DNA from: Glomus cerebriforme
Taxonomy: Eukaryota; Glomeromycota; Glomeromycetes; Glomerales; Glomeraceae
Direction of reading: 5' to 3'
Assembly (NCBI GenBank): GCA_003550305.1
Contig: QKYT01000029.1
Span: forward strand, 278,537-305,531
Length of the DNA: 26,995 nt
Under the pieces are notes generated by a model. It was not told the DNA's origin. It made no database searches and saw only the letters and a program-made list of their open reading frames with translations. The position numbers were made by a program, and so were the translations under genes. Of the stretch, positions 19,301 through 26,995 are shown one piece after another. Numbering within the stretch: position 1 is the first letter of the stretch; each line of letters starts with the position of its first letter.

Positions 19301-21085
19301 ATGACCTCATCGAACACCAATAACCTTTCCCCTCTCCCTCTTTCCCAAATTGATCATGGCGTTTTTCTGCCCTGTGACATTCCTATTCCCATTTTAGATG
19401 ACGATCATGACTCACTTACTTCTAGATCGGTCGATACTATAGTAATCTCCGATCGTGATGATGATCTGCATGCAGCTTCTCCCCCTGTTTCTTTCATACC
19501 CAAATCTGTATGTCATACTAAATGTACCATGTCATTCAATATCTCCTTTATATCACATGAACCCCTTCCTCCCAAATGCTCCGTTGGTTCTAATACTTTA
19601 TATAATCCTCGGAAAGGAAATTCTTATTTTTTATTTGAATTTGACGCTGATTCCTCTAATTGGTATATTCATACGAATAATTACCGATTTTTTTCCAATA
19701 CTTCCTCTTATGATATTTTTTCTCATTGTAAGAAACCTAATGACAAATTTGCCATTTCCAAGTGTTTGACTTATTTTTTCAAATCACAATGCTCTCTTCC
19801 TCGATATGTACAAAATAAATATTTCTGTCGTATTAGACGACTACTTTTGGATAAAATCACAGCTATTAATAATCGTTGTGATTCCTCTTCATCTAAGAAC
19901 AAACGCACCCATACTTTCATCAAGTTTAGTTGGAAGTCTACCACTTTTTATTTGGGTCTTTATTTATCCTGTCATTGTTCTCTTTCCTGTGCTTACGTTA
20001 TGTCTAATAATCGATTTAATTGTCACTTGCACAACTATGAATTTATTGATACACCTCCTCCTCCCTCACAACCAGATCACTCTCAGTTGAATTCTGGTTA
20101 CCCTAAAACTATTTCCAGTCATCGTTTAGGCTGGAATTATGCTAAATCCTTTCCTACACTTCCCCATGCTGATTCACTTACGAGAAGGGTTTATTATTCT
20201 CATTTTACCTTTGATTTTGATCTTTTTCTTAAACCTGTGAAGCATTTCTCCGCCCGTGATAAAAAGTTTTTTCTTCGACAATATAGATATTTTAGAAAAG
20301 CTGACACTGATAAGGGTAGGACTATTATCACTCATTTGAGTCATCCTATCTTATCTCGCCCTAGTATTCATTTAGGCCTTCAGCCTGAAATTCCTTCCCC
20401 TATAGTTGATTTCTTGCCTGATAATAATAGTTTGGATTATTCTGATGTTTCTCTGTTGTCTACAACCATTCCGCCTGGTTCCTTTCCTCTTTCCCCTCCT
20501 GATGGTTCTTTACCATCTTCTGATTTATACCCCTATGTGAAAAAGTGCCTTCATTTGTTGACACTGCATATGTTCTTTCCTTCACGATCCTCTCAAACTG
20601 ATATTTATCAGCAACTTTGTTCCTTATATTCTCAATTTTCCTCTGGTAGTGCGTTGTATTTGCTTACTTTGCATCTTTTATCCTTTATGGGCTCCTGTGA
20701 TTATTCCAATCATGTTTTTGTCCCACATACTGATAGAAGACTAAATTTGTCTTTTACCAGCCAACCTCTTCCTCTATTCCTTGGATTCCATTGGACGGTT
20801 GATGTTGACCTTACTTTCAATCCTTTTTTCAACTCAGCTAGAGTTTTTGATAACAGTTTCCCTGCTAGAGCTCTTCTTTTTAATCATTTGATTTCTTTTT
20901 TCATTGAAGAGTTTCGTACTAATCGCTCATTATCACCTTCCACTAGAAATAGTTACTTTGATAGTCTTAGTAGCGCTCGTGATTCTATTCCTACTTCTGT
21001 GATTGTATATTCTACTCTCACTGAATTTCTTATATCTTGTGCTGATGCTGGCATGGATTCTGCTATTTTGATACTTAATCGTTAA
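19301..21085 (+). CDS. LINE A ORF1 protein, 594 aa, intact, unknown fold
   Basis: Uninterrupted frame from ATG 19301 (MTSSNTNNLSPLPLSQ) to TAA at 21083-21085. The open frame extends 15 codons upstream to a TTG, but ATG 19301 is the first plausible fungal start. Three parts are visible: an acidic, Ser/Pro-rich N-terminus (about residues 1-70); a Cys/His-rich block at about 230-255 (SCHCSLSC ... NCHLHNYEF) followed by a proline linker (DTPPPPSQP); and a basic aromatic region (ARDKKFFLRQYRYFRK) leading into a Leu/Ser-rich C-terminal half. By position it should be the LINE's RNA-binding chaperone (ORF1p), but it has no standard zinc knuckle or L1-type coiled coil that I recognise. The Cys/His block might bind zinc. 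Intact while the rest of the element is deleted. Could alternatively be a domesticated gene, though the shared target duplication argues for transposon membership. Confidence 0.8.
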   Translation: MTSSNTNNLSPLPLSQIDHGVFLPCDIPIPILDDDHDSLTSRSVDTIVISDRDDDLHAASPPVSFIPKSVCHTKCTMSFNISFISHEPLPPKCSVGSNTLYNPRKGNSYFLFEFDADSSNWYIHTNNYRFFSNTSSYDIFSHCKKPNDKFAISKCLTYFFKSQCSLPRYVQNKYFCRIRRLLLDKITAINNRCDSSSSKNKRTHTFIKFSWKSTTFYLGLYLSCHCSLSCAYVMSNNRFNCHLHNYEFIDTPPPPSQPDHSQLNSGYPKTISSHRLGWNYAKSFPTLPHADSLTRRVYYSHFTFDFDLFLKPVKHFSARDKKFFLRQYRYFRKADTDKGRTIITHLSHPILSRPSIHLGLQPEIPSPIVDFLPDNNSLDYSDVSLLSTTIPPGSFPLSPPDGSLPSSDLYPYVKKCLHLLTLHMFFPSRSSQTDIYQQLCSLYSQFSSGSALYLLTLHLLSFMGSCDYSNHVFVPHTDRRLNLSFTSQPLPLFLGFHWTVDVDLTFNPFFNSARVFDNSFPARALLFNHLISFFIEEFRTNRSLSPSTRNSYFDSLSSARDSIPTSVIVYSTLTEFLISCADAGMDSAILILNR

Positions 21086-21313
21086 GATTGGTTTTATTTT
21101 AGTTTTAATATATACTTATTATTTATAGTTGTAAAGTAGTTCTATTACCCTATTCTTATTATGTATATATTCTTTTCTCTGTTTTATGGTTTTTGTTAGT
21201 TTAGTGAGCTTAATTTTATGGTGTTCTTAGTATCACCCTATGTATCATCATTCCATACTTGACAGTATTTACATATGGCATTTTTCCTCTAATAAAATGA
21301 AAGAAAAATACGT
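21086..21313 (+). other. Spacer between ORF1 and the ORF2 remnant, containing the deletion junction
   Basis: AT-rich, stop-filled sequence followed by AATAAAATG at about 21291. No RT or endonuclease residues are readable. The RNase H frame starts abruptly at about 21314 after a TAA, so the internal deletion probably ends here. Confidence 0.6.
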
Positions 21314-22759
21314 GGGTATTATACCCAGAATGGCTCTTTCACCGTTGTTGAAGACTCCCCGCGCATTTCTTGTGCTTGGGTTCAATCTGATTCAGAGAAT
21401 CGTATTTTACATTCTCTAGCGGTCCCTATCTCTTACCCTATTGCTTCTTCTCTGATTTCTGAATTAGCTCCGCTAATTCTCATTTGTTCCTTTATNCCTG
21501 ATCATGCTNATTTAAACATNTATACTGATAGTATTTCTNTTATTAATGGAGTTAATTCCATTATTGATTTTCCGGATATCTCTTTGTCCAAATTTGATGG
21601 ACAATTCCTTTGGTCTAATTTCATTAACTTTTTTCTTTCTAAGAATTTATCCTGTACTATGCATAAAGTTAGTTCACATTCGGACAATCACTTACATAAC
21701 TTAGCTGATTCTATGGCTCGTTATTGTACACGCCATTCAGATTTTTCCTCACTTGAAAAATTTTCTTTTTCTTTTTCTTCTGCTTTATTAGTTTCTTTTT
21801 CCTATAATTCTATTAGACTTGATTCTCCTTTTCGCAAGATCTTTGATTCTTATTTATCCTTTAGCGAATTTGTTAATGTTTTATCATTGAATAGATTTAC
21901 TTATTTAATCCCCTTTATTTCTCTGATCGATTGGGATTTGTCTTGGTTATCTCTCAATACCTTCGTTTCTTGCACTGAACTATCACCTTTCAAAGCACAG
22001 GAACACCGTATCGCTTACACTTCCTTTAGTTACAAACTACAATTCTTAGAACTCCCTACTATGGACGTAATGAATTCTCGTCGTCCTTGTTATTCCTCGC
22101 AAGAGTTACTTTGTTTCTTTTGCAAAGCTGTTCCTGAATCTTTCTCCCATCTTGTGGATTGCGCGGCTTCCATTCGGATTACCGATTCTCTGGGTTGTCC
22201 GCCGCTGCCTTATAATAATTTTCACGTTCTCTTTTTGTCATTTAAGAATGCTTTACTTGACTCACTTATTAATTCTTGGTCTAAGCGTTTAAATAAAGAC
22301 GTTTCCATTTTTCCTTCACGAACAGCGTATCTGTCGCTGCCCATTTGGACTTTCTTACCAGATTCTCCGCACTGGCCCTTGCTTATTCTTCAGGGTTTTG
22401 TGCCACGCTTCCTCACGGTCTTTTTCCTCTCTCTTGGATTCTTTAGGGTTTCCACTAAAAACATTATTTGCCCAGCGGTGATGAAGTTACAACGTGACTT
22501 CTTTCACCAAATATAGTTCCCTCGTTGTCACATCATGGTCTCTACGCTTCCCGCTAGAGACGTTCTAATGTCACGTGCTCCCGCTGATACTGCTCAGGTT
22601 TCAAGGCTTCCATCGCCGACCTCAGCCTTTGTACTGGACTTGCTGGATAAAGCATTTCTTTTAGGTACCTCCTGGATGAAACTTTTGAACCTGATGGTCC
22701 CTCTGATGGATCTGACAGTTCGGGATTTTAAGTTACGGCTCTCCTTTAACTTATTTTAA
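21314..22759 (+). pseudogene. LINE A ORF2 remnant: RNase H and C-terminal zinc motif
   Basis: One frame runs from about 21314 to a TAA near 22757-22759 with a single TAG at 22514-22516. RNase H blocks: YYTQNGSF (21317-21340; the expected Asp of the first catalytic block reads Asn), SELAPLIL with the Glu (near 21458), NIYTDSIS with the second Asp (near 21515-21538) and LADSMARY with the last Asp (near 21698). A zinc-type motif CFFCKAVPESFSHLVDC (C-x2-C-x8-H-x3-C) follows at about 22109-22159. The TAG sits where LINE B has Trp (YQTW), so it is a TGG to TAG change, and readable homology continues after it (RDVLMSRAPADTAQV, then TSWMKLLNLMVPLMDLTV). Four N bases fall inside the RNase H part. No start codon or upstream RT is attached, so it is unlikely to be expressed alone. 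Confidence 0.75.
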
Positions 22760-23017
22760 GGGATTGGAGGGGATACTCTNNGGATGNTCNACTTGGTTAC
22801 TACCTCTNATTATGAAGTAGTTTATTGGGTATATTGTTATGTTAGGTTTATAGCGTAATTTTATAGATTAGTTTTTACTTTTTATATTTTTACTTTATGT
22901 AAACTAGATAGCGATGAGATCCATATATTTTGTTTATATTTGTTTGTTTGCATTTGTACTTTCAATTAACTTTATTAAATAAAATATGCTGTTAATAATA
23001 AAAAAAAAAAAAAAAAA
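22760..23017 (+). terminator. LINE A 3' UTR, AATAAA and poly-A tail
   Basis: About 240 bp of non-coding sequence with five N bases (22780, 22781, 22787, 22790, 22808). AATAAA is at 22978-22983, followed by AATAATA and 18 A to 23017. The tail abuts the right target duplication directly. Confidence 0.85.
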
Positions 23018-23033
23018 CTCCACCAATATCAAA
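23018..23033. repeat. Right 16-bp target-site duplication of LINE A
   Basis: Exact copy of 19014-19029. In one frame it reads on smoothly into LINE B (SNCDPSLNLYILKLMSLCLE), so the target may have lain inside LINE B's RT region. Confidence 0.9.
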
Positions 23034-23902
23034 TTGTGACCCTTCTCTTAACCTCTATATACTCAAACTTATGTCTTTATGTCTTGAATTAGGTTCTATT
23101 CCTCAATACTGGAGTCTGGAGGCAAGCCTCAGTATATCTGATTTCTAAGTCCCAGGAATGAGAGTGCAAACTTTCCAATACCCATCCTATCACTCTCTTG
23201 AAAATCCTTCATAAAGTCACTGTTAAAGTTTTTTCCAATCACCTTTCCCGTATTCTAGTCTGCTACCAGGTTTTTCAAGGCAACAATTTTGCTGGCCTCC
23301 TTAAATACTTGTACAAAGAACCTATTTTCACTCTTGAATCTATCATCCATGATGTTAAACTTCACAAGAAACTATTGTGAATCCTCTCCCAAGATATTAG
23401 CAAAACTTTTGATTCTATCGACTTGTGAATGCTTCATTTGGTTTTACTCCATTTAAGGATTCCTAACTTAACTATTAAATTTATCATTTCTCTTTTTACT
23501 AGCTATTATAACTCTGTTCTCATGCCATTTGGTCTCACTGATCCTTATTGTGTCAAAATTGGCATTGATCAAGGCAAAATTATCTCTTCGCTCCTCTGGA
23601 TCATTTATTTAAACCCTTTTCTCACAGAGCTTAATGCTTCTGCTTCTTTTCTCTATAAACTTTCTGTTTCTAAATTGACTTCTATTTCTCTGTATTTTTT
23701 TCATCATGAATCTATTTTTTTTTCAAATCTCACTTATATAAATGATTCCACTCTTATCTTTTCCTCTTTTGATAGTTTAGCTAAATTCCTAAGTATTACA
23801 AAAGAGTTTTATTGTTTAAATAACACATTTACCAACTACAAGAAATACATTTTAACTTCTAATATTATTACTACTTATTTCCCGCTAACTTTTCCTATTT
23901 GA
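23034..23902 (+). pseudogene. LINE B reverse transcriptase domain, inactivated
   Basis: Blocks in order: CLELGSIPQYW (near 23083-23115), WRQASVYLISKSQE-stop-ECKLSNTHPITLL (about 23118-23200), VKVFSNHLSRIL, GNNFAGLLKYLYKEPIFTLE, motif A LSQDISKTFDSIDL (about 23384-23426), LMPFGLTDPYCVKIGIDQGK (motif B, about 23519-23578) with SSLLW, and motif C TYINDSTLIF (23732-23761). The motif C of the family reads Y-M-D-D; here the first Asp is Asn, so the catalytic site is lost. Trp codons have become TGA at 23159-23161 and 23378-23380. A frame shift occurs near 23100. Domain identity is secure, activity is not possible. Confidence 0.8.
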
Positions 23903-25370
23903 ATCCATTTTTCAGATTTTGCTTCTTTCAATCAAATTCCTGACTCTGTTATTATTACCCCTATTCTCCCTTTTTTTTGTTCTGATTTCTTGGTGTTTGG
24001 TTTAACCTTCACCTCAAATCTTCCTATGTTTATAATTAGATTAAACAGGATTATGCTACGTTTAATGAAGTGATTCGCTTCAAATGCCTCTCTTCTGCTT
24101 AACTTTCATACTTACATAATATTGTTTTACTTCCCAAAATTTTATTCCATTCTCAAGTTACTTTTATATTCCTTACTAAAGGTTCTGCATTTATATCATC
24201 CTTTAAACATTTATTTAAAAACAAATTTAAACTGACTTACACCTTTTCTAATGTGACCCTTTTTTCTTCTAAGCATTTTAAACTTTCTTCTCTTTATTAT
24301 GATTTTTTGAAGCAAACAGGTACTGATCTTTTTTTAGGTTTCAATTCTCCTTCTACTTTTTCAAAAATTTTATCGATCCATATTACCTCTTTGCAAGAAG
24401 CTTTATAGACCCACTTATCTCCACTTTCAATTAAAGACTGGTCTTCTTGATCTTCCTTTTCTAATACAAAAAATGACTTTATTTTTAATATTTTATGGTA
24501 TTTCTGTCTTAATGGTTTTGCTTTTAACTTTGCTCCTTCCTTCCCTTTACTTTCCTCTGTTGTAGGTGATTTTGTACCTATTCATGATATTTTAAATTCA
24601 TTCCATCCTAAATGCCTCTCCTCTCTTCATAACAAATCTATTTTGTTTCTTTTACAGTTTCTCTCTTATGATGATACATATCTGATAAACTGAAAAGAAC
24701 TTTCTTATAAATATTCTTTTCATCACTGTATCATTCCTTCCCAGTGGTATACTTTTACTGCCTTAAAGATTTGTATGAATAATACTCTTTCCTGTCATCT
24801 TCATCCTGAATTTATAATAGATAATATCGATCTTCTTGATGTTTCTTATCATACATCCTTTACAATTATCTTAACAAACAATTTGGCTTTTATTGGATTA
24901 TTAATTGGCTTCCTAGCTCTTCCTGTACTTCCTTTGGTCATATTTTTAAATACATTCCCTAGTCCTATACCGCTATCATCGATCATTAGATTCCCTACTC
25001 CTTCTTCTAATTCTTTTCACACCCCTGTTTCCAATTATTGACTCTTCAACAATGTCTGGGTTGTTTTTTAAATTGTTATTTTCATGTTTTCCTGATTCTT
25101 TCTCATAAAAAAAAATTAGGTCCTATCTATTGCTTCTTTTCTATTAATCTTTCTTTTTCTGTTATTTTATCTAGTATCTTTAAATACCAGTTGAAGTATT
25201 TGGACTCTATATCTTTCAAAATTTCTATTAAGACTATTGCTTCTCAACTCTTTTTCCTTTCTACCAAATTCTCTATTTTTTTGAATTTTAACAGGATCTC
25301 CTTTCCGTCGTCTCCTCCTCCATGTGTTGTAAACTCTATTCACTTTTGTGAATTTTTTTCAAATATTTAT
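23903..25370 (+). pseudogene. LINE B RT thumb/connection region, fragmented
   Basis: Degraded coding sequence between the RT palm and RNase H. The best stretch runs from about 24250 to 25040: HFKLSSLYYDFLKQTGTDLF, SKILSIHITSLQEAL, DFIFNILWYFCLNGFAF, IHDILNSFHPKCLSSLHN, FHHCIIPSQWYTFTALKICM and MNNTLSCHLHPEFIID. Internal TGA codons at 24448-24450 (DWSS-stop-SSF) and 24691-24693 (LIN-stop-KEL) and a TAG near 24406 interrupt it, two of them at likely Trp positions. No catalytic motif belongs to this part. Named only from its position and continuity. Confidence 0.55.
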
Positions 25371-26823
25371 CATTTTTATATTAATGGATCCTTTAAGATC
25401 GTTGATGACTCTTTATACCTCAGCTATGCTTAAACTCAATCTACTCCTGATGATCTTATGCTTGATGGCTTTGCCTTTCTTATTTTATATCTTATTTCTA
25501 CTTCTCTTGTTTTAGAATTAGCTCTGTTGATTCTACTTTGCTCTATTATTCCTAACGATGCGTATCTTCATATATATACAGATTTTACTTCCATTCAGTT
25601 ATTAATAGTATTAAGTCACTTACATCTTTGTCACCTTTACCCTTTAGAAGAAGTGTAATTTGTCTTTTTTGTGGGCACAATTTGTGCACTTTTTTTCTTC
25701 AAAATATTTATCTTTCACTTTGCACAAAATCCTTTTACACTCTAATAATTATTTACATAATTATACAGATTCTTTTGCCTGCAATCTCACAAGCCAATCT
25801 GATTTTTACTTATTTGAAAAAGTTTTGTTAAACTTTGATTCTAAATTAGTAGGTTTCTTTTCTTTTTTCAATCTTAGAATAGATTTTTCTTTTTATTTTA
25901 TTTTTGGTCAATATGTTTCCTTTATTGAATTTTCTTAATTTATATCTTTAAATAGATTCTCCTCTTTATTCCCGTTGATCCTATTTATTGACTGGAATTT
26001 GTCCTGATCTGTTCTAATTATTTTTATCCACCATATCTGATCTTTTTCCTTCTAAAGTGTAGGAACGTTATAATTTTTACACCTCCTTCCGCTTTAAATT
26101 GCAATTTCTCAAACTTCTGACCATGGATGTCATGAACTCAAGATGCTCTCATTACCTACCTCAAGAATTACTTTGCTTCTTTTGTGGTACATATCCTGAG
26201 TCATTTTCTCATTTGGTAAACTGTTCAGTAGCTATTCTTGCTAACTCTTTTCTGAATACTTCTCTCTTGTTACATACAAATTTTCTATACCTTTTTAATT
26301 AATTTAAATTTTATCTATTAGACTTTATTGCAGTTTTCTAATCAAAAAGACAGAATAGGAATGTCTCAGACTTTTCTTTCCATCATGAATTTCTTTTTCT
26401 AGATGTTTGGATTACTACTTCAGTGTCTTCTCCAAACTAGCATTTGTTCCTCCTTCAAGGCTTCATTCCACATGCCTTCTTAGCCTTCCTTCTCTTGTAT
26501 GGATTTTTAGCTGCTTCTAGCAAGAGCCTCTTATGCTCTGCGGTAAATACTTTACAATATGACTTCTTTTACCAAACTTGGCTTTCTTATTATCACATTA
26601 TGACTTCTATATTTTCTGACAAAGATGTCATTTTGTCACGTGCTTCCACCGATGCTATTCAGATTTTAAGGCTTCCATCGCTAAATTCAGCCTTTGTTCC
26701 AGATTTGCTTTTGAAGGTATTTTCCTTAGAAACCTCCTAGATATAACTTTTGGATCAAATGGTCCCTCTAATAGATCTGACAGTTCAGGATGTTAGGATT
26801 CAGCTCTTCTTTAACTTAATTTA
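25371..26823 (+). pseudogene. LINE B RNase H and C-terminal zinc motif, inactivated
   Basis: Begins HFYINGSFKIVDDS (25371-25412), aligned with LINE A YYTQNGSFTVVEDS; again Asn replaces the first catalytic Asp. A TAA at 25431-25433 stands where LINE A has Trp (CAWVQ). VLELALLIL and HIYTDFTSI carry the Glu and second Asp. After a frame shift near 25640 the reading goes on with FTLHKILLHSNNYLHNYTDS, then, past a TGA at 26005-26007 (DWNLS-stop, LINE A has DWDLSW), to TMDVMNSRCSHYLPQELLCF and the zinc motif CFFCGTYPESFSHLVNC (near 26177-26224). The tail from 26444 keeps QTWLSYYHIM and LSRASTDAIQILRLPSLNSA; a TAG at 26738-26740 replaces Trp of TSW. Clearly dead. Confidence 0.7.
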
Positions 26824-26862
26824 AGAGATTAGAAGGGATACTTTCTAGATGGTCAACCTAGG

Positions 26863-26995
26863 ACCCTGAACAATATATGAATAGGTAGGATTTGAGTTTG
26901 CTTATTGAACATAAAAAATTTTTACCCCTAGTGAGATTTTTTTTGCTTATTTAAAGGATTAAATTTAAAATAGTCAGTATTTTATATGCATAGCA
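26863..26995. other. AT-rich sequence beyond LINE B, with a motif shared with 18660
   Basis: Similarity to LINE A ends here. AAAAAATTTTTACCCC at about 26912-26927 occurs also at about 18664-18679, followed by similar GTGA words, so it may be the edge of another repeat family that truncated LINE B. Nothing else is supported. Confidence 0.35.

Larger units (their letters stand above)
19030..23017 (+). mobile_element. LINE A: young, internally deleted non-LTR retrotransposon, about 4.0 kb
   Basis: Bounded by perfect 16-bp direct repeats (19014-19029, 23018-23033) and ending in 18 A (23000-23017), the hallmarks of target-primed reverse transcription. From 5' to 3' it has a pyrimidine-rich leader (19030-19300), an intact ORF1 (19301-21085), a spacer, the RNase H and zinc-motif end of ORF2 (21314-22759) and a 3' UTR with AATAAA at 22978-22983. 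The endonuclease and RT core expected between ORF1 and RNase H are missing, so it cannot copy itself and was probably mobilised by an intact relative. It sits at or inside the 5' end of the older LINE B. Confidence 0.88.
23034..26862 (+). mobile_element. LINE B: older, 5'-truncated and degraded relative of LINE A
   Basis: Contains the RT domain onward (RT, connection, RNase H, zinc motif, C-terminal tail), in the same order as LINE A's 3' part where they overlap. Nucleotide similarity to LINE A is obvious by eye, for example TCACGTGCT..AAGGCTTCCATCGC..TCAGCCTTTGT in both, and stops near 26862. No A tail or right target duplication is visible before unrelated sequence starts, so the 3' end is also altered. 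Many stops and frame changes. LINE A either inserted into it or immediately next to its truncated 5' end. Confidence 0.8.

Noticed and set aside
19455..20090. Two plus-strand frames inside LINE A ORF1
   Set aside because: They overlap the intact 594-codon ORF1 in another frame and are hydrophobic low-complexity translations without motifs.
1..26995. Intact tRNA, rRNA or LTR retrotransposon
   Set aside because: Scanning both strands by eye found no complete tRNA cloverleaf, no rRNA-like stretch and no long direct terminal repeats flanking RT sequence. The RT elements have A tails and RNase H after RT, as in LINEs.

Overview
The window looks like nuclear DNA of a fungus with a very AT-rich, transposon-crowded genome. 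An arbuscular mycorrhizal (Glomeromycotina, Rhizophagus-like) genome fits best: F-box/LRR genes of this kind are common there, the LINE and DDE-transposase remnants have the style I know from that group, and short AT-rich GT..AG introns are suggested. This is recognition from memory, not a search result. There is no sign of bacterial operons, rRNA, an intact tRNA or CRISPR.

Layout. (1) 1-1477: a decayed pogo/Tigger-type (DDE_1) transposase gene split by a 506-bp near-perfect palindrome at 513-1018. (2) 2409-2960, minus strand: a broken gene for a lysine/asparagine-rich, probably coiled-coil protein. (3) 3844-4293: small TA-flanked MITE-like elements built from GATTTGATTT-type repeats, next to the C-terminal remnant of a Tc1-like DDE transposase (4321-4668). 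(4) 4988-6392: a candidate 1.4-kb TIR element with 9-bp target duplications. It contains a tandem array of about 173 bp period, and a 326-bp MITE with its own 9-bp duplication sits in the fourth repeat. (5) about 6502-14903: a long, heavily mutated LINE (ORF1-like region, AP endonuclease, reverse transcriptase, RNase H-like region, C-terminal zinc motif, poly-A tail). (6) 14904-16132: AT-rich spacer with short repeats and a 115-bp MITE. (7) 16133-17815, minus strand: the one clearly intact cellular gene, a 560-aa F-box/LRR protein with a possible N-myristoylation signal. (8) 17816-19013: its upstream region, containing a less AT-rich island with pol III-like boxes. (9) 19030-23017: a young, internally deleted LINE (LINE A) with a perfect 16-bp target duplication, a poly-A tail and an intact 594-codon ORF1, but only the RNase H/zinc-finger end of ORF2. 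(10) 23034 to about 26862: an older, related but 5'-truncated LINE (LINE B) running from the RT domain to the 3' end and broken by many stops and frameshifts.

The genes do not form a pathway. The window is an F-box gene isolated between layers of nested transposons. The most informative signals are the nesting order, the intact ORF1 on an element that has lost its own RT, and the decay pattern. In the old LINEs tryptophan codons repeatedly became stops and catalytic Asp/Glu codons became Asn/Lys, all explainable as C:G to T:A transitions, which suggests cytosine methylation or a RIP-like process.
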